A stretch of DNA of 64,000 nucleotides from Microtetraspora sp. NBRC 13810 (GTDB lineage Bacteria; Actinomycetota; Actinomycetes; Streptosporangiales; Streptosporangiaceae). The notes under the pieces were generated by a model that made no database searches, was not told the DNA's origin, and worked only from the letters and a program-made list of their open reading frames with translations. Location: the NCBI RefSeq assembly GCF_030268685.1, contig NZ_BSRQ01000014.1, forward strand, positions 50,235 to 114,234, read 5' to 3'. The translations under genes and the position numbers were made by a program. This document shows positions 23,647 to 31,665 of the stretch, in pieces (positions within the stretch are counted from its first letter, which is position 1; each line of letters opens with the position of its first letter).

Positions 23647-24444
23647 TCAGGTGTGGAAGAAGCGTGCGAGCACAGGGGCGAGGATCTTCGCGTTGACCGC
23701 GTGCTCGTGCGTTTCCACCGTCCCGCGTTCCGCGCCGGGGACCGCGGCGGCGATCGCGTCGGCGGCGTCGCCGAAGAAGTCGATGGTCAGGCCCGGCGTG
23801 TGCGGGTCGGTGCCGGCGCCGGTGAGCGCCAGCGTCGGCCGGGTGACCGTCGCCAGCCAGGGCGGCGGGGGCCCGTCCCCCAGGCAGGCGGCGTCGTGGC
23901 CGAGGGTGGGCGCGAGGTCCAGCAGCGCGGGCCACATCGGCGAGGCCGCCGCCTCCTCGACGCTCTCCTCCGGCGCGCCCGCCAGCCGCATGAACAGCCT
24001 GAGCGCCTCGTCACGCCGCCCGTCGCCGAGCGCGTCCCGCAACCGGGTGACGTACTCCTGCCACACCCGGACCGCTTCGTCGCCGACCTGGTAGGGCACC
24101 TCGTACACGACGACCCGGCCGACCGGCAGCCCGGCCGCCACGGCAGCCAGCACGAGCGCCCCGCCGGAGGAGGCGCCGAACAGGTGCGCCGGCGCGCCGA
24201 CCTCGTCGATCAGGGCCGCGAGGTCCTCGACCTCGCGTTCCGGCGCGTACGGCTGCGCGTCGCCGCTGCGGCCCCGGCCGCGACGGCTGTAGTTGACGAC
24301 GGTGAACTCGCCGGACAGCTCCGTGGCCAGCGGCGCGTTCTCCGATCCGTCGTCCAGGGCGCCGCCCACCAGGATGACGACCGGGCCTTCGCCGGACCTG
24401 TCGTAGGCGATCGATGTACCGTCACGCGATGTCACCTGCGGCAT
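23647..24444 (-). CDS. Alpha/beta hydrolase
   Basis: 265-residue cytosolic alpha/beta hydrolase. Oxyanion-side strand VVILVGGALDDGS, then VVNYSRRGRGRSGD, nucleophile elbow LFGASSGGALVL (Ser in GASSGG), Asp in PTLALTGAGTDPHTP and a late His in VETHEHAVN. ATG at 24444 has AAGGGAG upstream. Divergent from an HxlR regulator, whose operator lies between them; the pair is likely a substrate-induced detoxification unit (inference). Confidence 0.9.
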   Translation of the reverse strand: MPQVTSRDGTSIAYDRSGEGPVVILVGGALDDGSENAPLATELSGEFTVVNYSRRGRGRSGDAQPYAPEREVEDLAALIDEVGAPAHLFGASSGGALVLAAVAAGLPVGRVVVYEVPYQVGDEAVRVWQEYVTRLRDALGDGRRDEALRLFMRLAGAPEESVEEAAASPMWPALLDLAPTLGHDAACLGDGPPPPWLATVTRPTLALTGAGTDPHTPGLTIDFFGDAADAIAAAVPGAERGTVETHEHAVNAKILAPVLARFFHT

Positions 24445-24468
24445 CGCCGCTCCCTTCCACCGGTAGAT

Positions 24469-24494
24469 TCCTAATATAGGAGTAATCGCTCCTA
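24469..24494. promoter_or_regulatory. Overlapping palindromes, probable HxlR operator
   Basis: TCCTA-ATA-TAGGA at 24469-24481 overlaps TAGGAG-TAATCG-CTCCTA at 24477-24494. Both are perfect. They fill the gap between the divergent hydrolase and HxlR genes and overlap a minus-strand -10-like TATATT. Confidence 0.7.
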
Positions 24495-24512
24495 AAATGG
24501 GAGGAGTGCGCG

Positions 24513-25163
24513 ATGTCGGGATCAAGGACGTACGGGGATCCGTGCGGCATAGCCCGCGCCCTCGATCTCATCGGCGAACGGTGGGCGCTGCTGGTGGTCC
24601 GCGAACTCGTGTTCGGCCCCAAACGGTATGGGGATCTGCGCCGGGGGCTGCGCGGGGTGAGCCAGAACGTGCTGTCCCAGCGACTGCGCGATCTGGAGGA
24701 GGCCGGGGTGGTCGCCCGGTGCGTCCTCGGGCCGCCCGCCGCGTGCCGGGCCTACGAACTGACCCCGCGCGGGCGGGAACTGGAGCCGGTCCTGCTGGCA
24801 CTCGGCCGCTGGGGCAACCCCATCCCGCCCGCGAGCACCTCGGCGACGGAGCTGAGCCCCGACGCGCTGGCCGTCGCGCTCAAGTCCACCTTCGACCCCG
24901 GCGCCGCCGGCGACCTGCGCGGCCGTTACCAGCTCCGCCTGGGGCTCGACGCCTTCCACGCCGACGTCCGGGACGGGCGGCTCCAGGTGGCCCGGGGCGA
25001 GATCGGCGGCGCGGACGCGACCCTCACCTGCGACGTGCCCACCCTGACCGCCCTCGTCTTCACGGGCGGCGACCTCGGCGACGCCGTACGCACCGGAGCC
25101 GCCGCCGTCCTCGGCGACACGGCCGCCCTGCGGCGCTTCCTCGGCTCCTTCGAACGCCCCTGA
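24513..25163 (+). CDS. HxlR-family transcriptional regulator with extra C-terminal domain
   Basis: 216 residues. The HxlR winged helix is clear: CGIARALDLIGERWALLVVR, FGPKRYGDLRRGLRGVSQNV, LSQRLRDLEEAGVVARC and the wing AYELTPRGRELEPVL. Most HxlR proteins stop near residue 110-130; this one has about 90 more residues that look like an SCP2-like/sterol-carrier ligand domain (DVRDGRLQVARGEIGGADAT, VPTLTALVFTGGDL). GGAGGAG lies 6 bases before the ATG. Divergent from the hydrolase it likely controls. Confidence 0.92.
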   Translation: MSGSRTYGDPCGIARALDLIGERWALLVVRELVFGPKRYGDLRRGLRGVSQNVLSQRLRDLEEAGVVARCVLGPPAACRAYELTPRGRELEPVLLALGRWGNPIPPASTSATELSPDALAVALKSTFDPGAAGDLRGRYQLRLGLDAFHADVRDGRLQVARGEIGGADATLTCDVPTLTALVFTGGDLGDAVRTGAAAVLGDTAALRRFLGSFERP

Positions 25164-25296
25164 CCCGCCCCCGGGTCACCACCAGCTCGCCGGCCGGATC
25201 GGCGCACGCCTGGGCGGCCCCCGCCCCCACCGACTTCACCGCCGACTTCACCGCCGCCGTGCTGTGTCCCGGCAGGGAAGGCCGGGCGGGGCAGGG

Positions 25297-25731
25297 ATGT
25301 TGACGGTGGGCATGGAGGATCGTTTCGCGGATCAGCGTGTCATCAACCGGCTGCTCGTAGAGTCGCGGGTCTGGGCCTTCGTCGGGCTCGGCGACGATCC
25401 CGGCCGCACGGCCTACGGCCAGGCCCGTCTGCTCCAGGGCCGGGGCAAGCGGATCATCCCGGTGCATCCGGCCGCGCGGACGGTGCTCGGCGAGCCGGGG
25501 TACGCGTCGCTGGCCGAGGTGCCGGTCAAGGTAGACGTCGTCGGCGTGTACCGGCGGTCCGAGTTCGCCGGGCAGGCGGTGGACGAGGCGATCGCGGCCG
25601 GCGCGGGCGCGGTGTGGCTGCCGCTCGGCGTGATCGACGAGGCCGCCGGCCGGCGCGCCCTCGACGCCGGGCTCGACGTCGTCATGGACCGCTGCCCCGG
25701 AGTCGAGTGGGCACTGCGCCGCAACGTCTGA
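25297..25731 (+). CDS. CoA-binding (YccU-like) Rossmann protein
   Basis: 144 residues, single CoA_binding_2 domain. VWAFVGLGDDPGRTAYGQARLLQ is the nucleotide loop, followed by RIIPVHPAARTVLGEPGYASL and VDVVGVYRRSEFAGQAVDEAI, then a Cys in VMDRCPGVEW as in the YccU family. Start uncertain: ATG 25297 gives MLTVGMED, ATG 25312 gives MEDRFADQ; neither has a strong ribosome site. Role of the family is not defined; it binds CoA and may be CoAlated. Confidence 0.88.
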   Translation: MLTVGMEDRFADQRVINRLLVESRVWAFVGLGDDPGRTAYGQARLLQGRGKRIIPVHPAARTVLGEPGYASLAEVPVKVDVVGVYRRSEFAGQAVDEAIAAGAGAVWLPLGVIDEAAGRRALDAGLDVVMDRCPGVEWALRRNV

Positions 25732-25821
25732 ACGGTCCCGGGTGGGGGCCGGAGCCATGTGAGCGCCAGTGCGGGCGTGGTGGGGGCTTTCCGCGTGGTC
25801 GAGGTGGGGGAGACTGGGCGG

Positions 25822-26253
25822 GTGACCAACGAGAACGGCACCCCCGGTCCGCCGCTGACGAGTCCGTCCATCGTGCTGCTCACGCTGGCCCGCCGCGTCG
25901 AGGTCGAGCTCAACGCCGCGCTCGCGTCACTCGACCTGACGGTCGGCAGGCTCGGGCTGCTCGGTCACATCGCCGGTGTCCCCGGGGCGTCGTTCAGCGA
26001 CCTGGCGAGGATGTCCGGGATCACGGTGCAGAGCGTGCACACCGCGGTGAAGGGACTCGCCGCCGCCGGGCTGGTCCGCGACAACACCGCCCGCGCGGGC
26101 GCGGCCTCGGCCATCGAGATCACCCCCGACGGCGCCCGCCTTCTGGAGGCGGCCAAGCACGCGGTGACCAGCGTGGACAACCTCCTGTTCGGCCCGGACG
26201 CGGACCCGATCCAGCAGCAGATAGCCGCCGCCGTGGCAGAGATCATTGCCTGA
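25822..26253 (+). CDS. MarR-family transcriptional regulator
   Basis: 143 residues. Winged helix as in MarR: VLLTLARRVEVELNAALASL, GRLGLLGHIAGVPGASFSDLARMSG, recognition helix ITVQSVHTAVKGLAAAGLV and wing NTARAGAASAIEITPDG. GTG at 25822 is chosen because GGGGAGA lies about 8 bases upstream; an in-frame start 63 bases earlier has none. No obvious target next to it; it ends convergent with the HTH regulator gene, with a 183-base gap holding no gene. Confidence 0.9.
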   Translation: MTNENGTPGPPLTSPSIVLLTLARRVEVELNAALASLDLTVGRLGLLGHIAGVPGASFSDLARMSGITVQSVHTAVKGLAAAGLVRDNTARAGAASAIEITPDGARLLEAAKHAVTSVDNLLFGPDADPIQQQIAAAVAEIIA

Positions 26254-26436
26254 GCCGGTTCTTCTTCGGTAGTGGCAGCGGCGGGCGATGGCTCATCCGC
26301 TCTGCCTCATCGGTGACTCAGGGGCCGGCGATGGCCGGATTTCGCGGCAAATCGTCCTGGTCGCCCGGCTGGTCGGCATCAAAGACCTGCGGGCGCGTCG
26401 CGGCGTCCCGGATCGCCCGCGCAGAGGTCGCCGAAG

Positions 26437-26997
26437 TCAGTCGGCCGTCCGCTTGGCGCCGGCATCCGGCCCGGGGCTGTCCGGCACGACGACGAGGCTG
26501 ACGATGCGACGGGTGCGGCCGTCACCCTCGGCGTGGCTGACCCGTGCGAGGACGGCGCTCTCGATCTCCTCGATCATCGCGGTGAATTCATCGTCGGTCA
26601 GACATACCGCCGCCTGCCGGTAGACCACGCCGTCCGAAGCGGGGTCGGCGTTCTCGTGGTCGAGATAGCGGCCGAAATCTGACATCAACGATGCCGCGAA
26701 CGTGGTGAACGCCCGCTGGTGGTCCTCCCGCGTCATCGCCGCCCGCGCCGCGGGATCGACCACCGCGTGCTCCGGGCGTACCCGGTAGCTGCGCTCCACC
26801 GTGCCGCGCACCCGTCTCGTGTCCACCACCTCCAGCACGCCCGCGTCGGCCAGCACGGCGATGTGCCGGTACATCGTCGCCGGCGGGATGTCGGGCAGGC
26901 GCTCTCGCAGCTGTGCGGTGGTCATCGGATCGGTGTCGAACAGCGTTTGCAGGATGCGGATCCGGACGGGATGCAGGAGAAGGTCTGCGGTTGCCAT
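26437..26997 (-). CDS. Winged-helix (ArsR/HTH_20-type) regulator
   Basis: 186 residues. DNA-binding part LLLHPVRIRILQTLFDTDPM, TTAQLRERLPDIPPATMYRHIAVLADAGVL and wing RRVRGTVERSYRV; the rest is a helical effector/dimer domain (EDHQRAFTTFAASLMSDF, DDEFTAMIEEIESAVLARVS). This is the type that represses a divergent hydrolase or transporter. The 18-base palindrome in the shared promoter with the hydrolase is the likely operator. Confidence 0.9.
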   Translation of the reverse strand: MATADLLLHPVRIRILQTLFDTDPMTTAQLRERLPDIPPATMYRHIAVLADAGVLEVVDTRRVRGTVERSYRVRPEHAVVDPAARAAMTREDHQRAFTTFAASLMSDFGRYLDHENADPASDGVVYRQAAVCLTDDEFTAMIEEIESAVLARVSHAEGDGRTRRIVSLVVVPDSPGPDAGAKRTAD

Positions 26998-27023
26998 GCA
27001 CCGATTTTCTCACATACGATAAA

Positions 27024-27041
27024 GTTATCAAAGTTGATAAC
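27024..27041. promoter_or_regulatory. 18-base palindromic operator GTTATCAA-AG-TTGATAAC
   Basis: Perfect 8+8 inverted repeat with 2-base centre between the divergent regulator and hydrolase genes. The AT-rich character stands out from the local GC-rich DNA. Autoregulation plus hydrolase control is the likely use. Confidence 0.75.
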
Positions 27042-27056
27042 GATGGGAGTTGGGGC

Positions 27057-28025
27057 ATGCGGGACGTCAACATGACAGCCGCCGCGGACGACGGACTGTC
27101 CCTGGTCGGCACGCTGACCCTGCCCGCGGGCCCCGGCCCGCACCCGGCCGTCCTGCTGCTGCACGGATCCGGGCGGCTGGACCGGGACGCCAACGCCGGC
27201 CGGCTGCGCATGGAGCTCGGCCCGCCGCTGGCCGCCGCGCTCGCGAACAGGGGGATCGCCACACTCCGTTATGACCGGCGCGGCGTCGGCGCCACAGCCG
27301 GCGACTGGCGCGCGACCGGATTCGCCGACAACCGGCGCGACGCCGCCGCCGCACTCCGGGCCCTGGCCGCGCGGCCCGACATCCGGGCGGACGCCATCGG
27401 CGTGGTGGGACACAGCGAAGGCGCCGTCCATGCCATGTCCCTCGGTGCCCGTCCGGAGGTGGGGGCGGTGGTGCTGCTGGCCGGGTTCGCCCGCCCGGGT
27501 GAGGACGCCCTGCGCTGGCAGGCCGGGATGATCGCCCGCGATCTTCCCGCGCTTGTACGGCCGTTGTTGCTGCCGGTCCTGCGCGCCCTGGCCGCCCGGC
27601 ACCTGGTCCGGATCAGGACGACCGGCGCGGACGTGACGCGCGTCGCCGGGATGCCGATGAACGCCCGGTGGATGCGGGAGCTGCTCGACCACGACCCGCG
27701 CCCGGACCTGGCGAACATCAAGGTCCCCGTCCTGGCGATCACCGGCGGCAAGGACATCCAGGTCGACCCCGCGGACCTGGACGAGATCCGCAGGCTGGTG
27801 CCCGGTGAGGTCGAGGTGCACCGAATCCCCGACCTCACCCACGTGCTGCGCCGTGATCCCGGTCGCCCATCGGTGCGCTCCTACCCCCGGCTGCTGCGAC
27901 GGCCGGTCGACACCGACGTGCTCGCGCAGGTGGTCGGCTGGCTCGCCCACCGGCTTCGAGGAGCGCCCCAGGAGATGCGCGCCACAGGAGTGACAAATCA
28001 TCCTGACGGGATGCTGAATCCCTGA
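27057..28025 (+). CDS. Alpha/beta hydrolase (dienelactone hydrolase / S9-like)
   Basis: 322 residues. VLLLHGSGRLDRDANAGR, then IATLRYDRRGVGATAGDWR, elbow IGVVGHSEGAVHAMSL (Ser in GHSEG), Asp in VLAITGGKDIQVDP and a His in IPDLTHVLRRD. The long N-terminal antiparallel part fits peptidase S9/DLH-like hydrolases of small esters. ATG at 27057 has GGGAG 7 bases upstream. Divergent from its probable repressor. Confidence 0.9.
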   Translation: MRDVNMTAAADDGLSLVGTLTLPAGPGPHPAVLLLHGSGRLDRDANAGRLRMELGPPLAAALANRGIATLRYDRRGVGATAGDWRATGFADNRRDAAAALRALAARPDIRADAIGVVGHSEGAVHAMSLGARPEVGAVVLLAGFARPGEDALRWQAGMIARDLPALVRPLLLPVLRALAARHLVRIRTTGADVTRVAGMPMNARWMRELLDHDPRPDLANIKVPVLAITGGKDIQVDPADLDEIRRLVPGEVEVHRIPDLTHVLRRDPGRPSVRSYPRLLRRPVDTDVLAQVVGWLAHRLRGAPQEMRATGVTNHPDGMLNP

Positions 28026-28183
28026 GTCAAACACCTGATTCGACTCTTCCGACCGGTAAGGCGTCGACTGGTTTCCGCCGGGCTCGTCGCCGACCGTCGA
28101 GAATACTGCAACCGTGGTTTCCACTCGCCTCTCGCAGCAGGAATCAGAAATTCCTTGATGCGATGCCCTTGAAAGGGAATATC

Positions 28184-29044
28184 GTGACTACCGCACCCCC
28201 CACTCGTCGGCAAAACGGCCTTGCTCTTTTCTGGGCTGTAACGTTCGCGGTGAGCTGGGCTTCATGGCTTACCGCGATCACACTCGGCGGATCGGCGATG
28301 AGTTTCCCCACTGTCATTCCTCACCTGCTCGCCGGCTTCGGCCCGACGGTCGGCGCGATCGTGATCCGGGCGCGCCGCGCCCGCCGCCGTCAACCCGTCC
28401 CCGCTCACACGGTGAGACTCCGGCTGAGCACGCGGCTGTTCTGGGTGCCGCTCCTGCTGGTGGTGGCATCGGCGACCGTGCTGGGAGCCGCGCTGCTCGC
28501 GCAGTTCCTGGGTGGGTCCGCAGTGAGCTTGACAGCGGGGCAGAATCTGATCTCGACCGTCGGCGGGCCCGTGGCGTTCTTCGTCAGCATGCTGATCGCC
28601 GGCCCGTTGTCCGAGGAGCCCGGTTGGCGTGGCACGGCATATCCGCGCCTGCGCGCTTCGTTGAGCCGCTTTCAGGCCGGTCTGCTGCTGGGCGTCGTCT
28701 GGGCGGTATGGCATCTGCCGCTGTTCTTCGTCCCCGGAACCGTTCAGGCCGGATTCGGGCTGTTCAGCTGGAGCGGGCTGCTGTTTTCGATCAGTGTCAT
28801 TCCGATGGCGCTGCTGACCGGTTACGCCTATGAGCGCGCCGGGGTCGCGGCGTCGATCGCGGTTCACTTCGGCGTCAACGCGACAATGGCGCTGTTGGGC
28901 GTCAGTTCGCCCATGACGCTGGCATTCGTCGTGGCGGTGCAGGTCATTGTTGCGCTCGCACTGCTTACCTGGCAGCGCGAGCGCCGGGTGGACTCGCTGG
29001 GCGATGTGGACCCTCACCCACGCCGGATCGTCACCAACTCGTAG
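28184..29044 (+). CDS. CPBP-family intramembrane metalloprotease (Abi/CAAX-like)
   Basis: 286 residues with about eight helices. The family motif 1 is ISEE-like: GPLSEEPGWRGTAYPRL (EExxxR); motif 2 is LLGVVWAVWHLPLFF and motif 3 SIAVHFGVNATMALL, giving the two Glu and two His needed for zinc. A GTG at 28184 is chosen since AAAGGG lies 6 bases upstream; ATG 28163 lacks one. CPBP proteases process prenylated or small peptides, and some give bacteriocin immunity; no precursor is visible nearby. Confidence 0.92.
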   Translation: MTTAPPTRRQNGLALFWAVTFAVSWASWLTAITLGGSAMSFPTVIPHLLAGFGPTVGAIVIRARRARRRQPVPAHTVRLRLSTRLFWVPLLLVVASATVLGAALLAQFLGGSAVSLTAGQNLISTVGGPVAFFVSMLIAGPLSEEPGWRGTAYPRLRASLSRFQAGLLLGVVWAVWHLPLFFVPGTVQAGFGLFSWSGLLFSISVIPMALLTGYAYERAGVAASIAVHFGVNATMALLGVSSPMTLAFVVAVQVIVALALLTWQRERRVDSLGDVDPHPRRIVTNS

Positions 29045-29351
29045 CGTCAGATCGGTCGAATCCGCGCCCGATGTTCATCGCCCACTGCAGGCGTGCCGTA
29101 CCCCACGCGGGCCGGGTCCGGCCCGCGCGTCGCGCCTGCTCGACTCCCGAAAGGCGGAACCCGCCGAGCGCCTGCAGCGTCTCGGCGGGTTCCTCGGCCG
29201 CATGGAGGTGCGACCCCATGTCAAACCCCAAGACAACGTGGCATGCCCTCGTGTCCGCGCTCGCCCAGGAGCAGGGCATTCTGTCCGCCCGGCGTGGCAT
29301 CTGCGTCTGAGAGGCGGAGCGGATGGCCGGAGCGGCCCTGGAGAGGCCCAC
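29045..29351. other. Intergenic stretch with possible gene debris
   Basis: No gene supported. A 30-codon open frame at 29220-29310 has no clear start signal, and short Arg/Ala-rich frames on both strands look like decay. The end of this gap runs into a paired palindrome at 29352-29398. Confidence 0.45.
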
Positions 29352-29398
29352 CTTCAGCCAGTCTGAAGCTTCTGTGTTAGGCTTCAGGCTGCCTGAAG
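29352..29398. promoter_or_regulatory. Duplicated palindrome CTTCAG-N5-CTGAAG
   Basis: CTTCAG-CCAGT-CTGAAG at 29352-29368 and CTTCAG-GCTGC-CTGAAG at 29382-29398, exactly 30 bases apart. They flank the likely promoter of the membrane protein at 29419; the second copy is perfect over 17 bases. No regulator gene is adjacent. Confidence 0.7.
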
Positions 29399-29418
29399 GC
29401 TATCTCAGGGAGAAGTCC

Positions 29419-29901
29419 GTGGAAGATGTGCTGCTGTCGCTGCATGTGCTGGCCGGCATCGTGTTCGTGGGGGGCTCGGCGGTCGCGGCGAGCCTGTTCC
29501 CGCGTTACGCGCCGGTCGCCGTGGCCGTCCCGTCCGGCGCGGGGGCGCCGCCCGTCGCGGGGACGGGGGAGCCGGGGGATCGGAACCGGGCCGTCGCCGT
29601 CGTGTTGCACCGCATCACCCGGGTCTACGGCATCTTCGGTGTCGTCGTGCCCGTCGCCGGGATCGCCCTGGGCGTCGTCCAGGGCCGGATGGGCGAGATC
29701 TGGATCAACATCGCCATGGTCCTCACCGTCGCCGCGGGCGCCCTGCTGGCCATGGTGATCTATCCGCGGCAGGGTGAGGCGCTCAGTGACCCCGACGACG
29801 GCCGGCGGCTGCGCTCGCTCTCGATGTTCGCCGGGATCTACAACCTGCTGTGGGCGGTGGTGGTCGTGCTGATGATCGTCCGCCCGGGAGCCTATCCCTG
29901 A
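29419..29901 (+). CDS. DUF2269-like integral membrane protein
   Basis: 160 residues, four helices: LLSLHVLAGIVFVGGSAVAAS, ITRVYGIFGVVVPVAGIALGVVQ, INIAMVLTVAAGALLAMVI and MFAGIYNLLWAVVVVLMIV. The opening LHVLAGIVFVGGSAV and later IYPRQGEAL fit DUF2269-type proteins. A GTG at 29419 is chosen because AGGGAGAAG lies just upstream; an in-frame ATG at 29323 would run through the operator palindromes. Function unknown; regulation by a remote repressor is suggested by the double palindrome. Confidence 0.75.
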   Translation: MEDVLLSLHVLAGIVFVGGSAVAASLFPRYAPVAVAVPSGAGAPPVAGTGEPGDRNRAVAVVLHRITRVYGIFGVVVPVAGIALGVVQGRMGEIWINIAMVLTVAAGALLAMVIYPRQGEALSDPDDGRRLRSLSMFAGIYNLLWAVVVVLMIVRPGAYP

Positions 29902-30085
29902 CGGCTGTGGAGTCGGCGGCTTCGCCGTCCTTCGTGGTGCTGTCGGTCGGAGGTTCTGGGGCGTTACGTCCCCTCGTGGTGCTTTCTTGGTTGTCACGTG
30001 GAGAATGCTCCCGTTAGCCTCGACCAGTAAACGGAGACCTCTCCGATCTAGTACGGCACACAGAAGACGGACGTGGCCACGCGTG

Positions 30086-30676
30086 ATGGAAACCAACTCC
30101 TCCGCCATCTCGCTCCGTGTGAACGGCGAGACGCATGCCCTCACGGTCGACAACCGCACCACCCTGCTGGACGCCCTGCGCGAGCACCTCGACCTGACCG
30201 GCACGAAGAAGGGCTGTGACCACGGGCAGTGCGGCGCCTGCACCGTGTTGCTCGACGGCCGGCGGGCCACCGCCTGTCTCCAACTTGCCGCCGCGGCCGA
30301 CGGGCGTACGGTCACCACGATCGAGGGCATGGCCGACGGTGACCGGCTGCATCCGGTGCAGCAGGCGTTCCTCGACTTCGACGGTTACCAGTGCGGTTAC
30401 TGCACGCCGGGGCAGATCTGCTCCGCGATCGGCGTGATCGAGGAGCATGCCGCCGGCTGGCCGAGCGCCGTCACCGCCGATGTCCGGCCGGAGGCGGGAC
30501 CGCCGCCGCTGGACGCGGACGAGATCCGCGAGCGGATGAGCGGCAATCTGTGTCGGTGCGGGGCTTACGTGTCGATCGTGCGTGCGGTCGCGGAGGCGGC
30601 GGCCCAGGTGGCGGCGGGCCGCGAGGCCGCGGGTGGCCAGGGTTCCGGCGCGGGTGGGACGCGGGTGACGGCATGA
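30086..30676 (+). CDS. Molybdenum hydroxylase small subunit, 2x[2Fe-2S] (XDH/PaoA family), no Tat signal
   Basis: Electron-transfer subunit of a xanthine dehydrogenase-family enzyme, 196 residues. Plant-type [2Fe-2S] motif KKGCDHGQCGACTVLLDG plus the earlier TTLLDALREHL; second cluster YQCGYCTPGQICSAIG and GNLCRCGAYVSIV. It starts at METNSS with no Tat signal, so the complex is probably cytosolic. An insert rich in Pro (PEAGPPPLDADE) precedes the last motif. The stop overlaps the next start as ATGA. The ribosome site is weak, so the start at 30086 is the least sure part. Confidence 0.93.
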   Translation: METNSSAISLRVNGETHALTVDNRTTLLDALREHLDLTGTKKGCDHGQCGACTVLLDGRRATACLQLAAAADGRTVTTIEGMADGDRLHPVQQAFLDFDGYQCGYCTPGQICSAIGVIEEHAAGWPSAVTADVRPEAGPPPLDADEIRERMSGNLCRCGAYVSIVRAVAEAAAQVAAGREAAGGQGSGAGGTRVTA

Positions 30677-31665
30677 GGGAGTTCCGGTACGGCCGGGCGA
30701 CCGGCGTCGCCGAGGCGGTCGCCCTGCACGCCGGGAACCCCGAGGCCCGCTTCCTCGGCGGCGGCACCAACCTCGTCGACCTGATGAAGAGCGGTGTGGA
30801 GAGTCCCGAACTCCTGATAGACGTCCGCGGGCTCCCGCTGGACCGGATCGAGGTGGCCGGCGACGGATCCCTGCGGATCGGCGCGACCGTGACCAACAGC
30901 GACCTCGCCGCCCATCCCGAGGTCAGGCGGCGTTACCCGGCGCTCGCCCAGGCGGTGCTCGCGGGCGCGTCCGGCCAGTTGCGCAACATGGCCACCGTCG
31001 GCGGGAACCTGCTGCAACGCACGCGCTGCGGCTACTTCTACGACACGATCCAGCCGTGCAACAAGCGGCGGCCCGGCAGCGGCTGCCCGGCGGTCACCGG
31101 GGAGCACCGCAACCACGCCATCCTCGGCTGGTCCGAGCACTGCGTCGCCACCCACCCCTCGGACATGGGCGTGGCGCTCGCCGCCTTCGACGCCGTCGTC
31201 TCCGTGCACACCGCGGACGGACCGGCGCAGCTGCCGCTGCCCGACTTCTACCTGCCGGTCGGCGACACCCCGCACCGCGAGACCGCGCTGCCGCCCGGCG
31301 CGCTGATCACCGGCGTGACCCTGCCGCCCGCCCCGGTGGCGGCGAGGTCCCGCTATCGCAAGGTCAGGGAGCGCGCGTCCTACGCGTTCGCCAACGCCTC
31401 GATCGCCGCCGCCCTGGACATCCGCGACGGCGTCGTACGGGAGGTCCGGCTCGCCTTCGGGGCGGTCGCGTCCCGGCCGTGGCGGGCGGGTACGGCGGAG
31501 CGGACGCTGACCGGCGGACCGGCGACCGCCGAGGCGTTCGCCGCCGCGGCCGACGCCGAACTCGCCGCGGCCAGACCCCTGACGCACAACGAGTACAAGG
31601 TGCCACTGGTCCGGAACCTCGTCGTGGCCATGCTGACCGAGCTCGCCGAGGAGGCCGCCCGATGA
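30673..31665 (+). CDS. Molybdenum hydroxylase FAD-binding subunit with extra Fe-S cysteines (PaoB/YagS-like)
   Basis: 330 residues. FAD-binding loops FLGGGTNLVDLMKSG and TVGGNLLQRTRCGYF, then C-terminal CO_deh_flav_C domain. Four Cys lie in one insertion (TRCGYF, QPCNKRRPGSGCPA, SEHCVATHP), the arrangement that binds a [4Fe-4S] cluster in the E. coli aldehyde oxidoreductase subunit PaoB. It passes electrons from FeS to an acceptor. Coupled by ATGA to both neighbours, so all three subunits are made together. Confidence 0.93.
   Translation: MREFRYGRATGVAEAVALHAGNPEARFLGGGTNLVDLMKSGVESPELLIDVRGLPLDRIEVAGDGSLRIGATVTNSDLAAHPEVRRRYPALAQAVLAGASGQLRNMATVGGNLLQRTRCGYFYDTIQPCNKRRPGSGCPAVTGEHRNHAILGWSEHCVATHPSDMGVALAAFDAVVSVHTADGPAQLPLPDFYLPVGDTPHRETALPPGALITGVTLPPAPVAARSRYRKVRERASYAFANASIAAALDIRDGVVREVRLAFGAVASRPWRAGTAERTLTGGPATAEAFAAAADAELAAARPLTHNEYKVPLVRNLVVAMLTELAEEAAR

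Noticed and set aside
29220..29310. 30-codon frame MSNPKTTWHALV... between CPBP and DUF2269-like genes
   Set aside because: No good ribosome site or family match.
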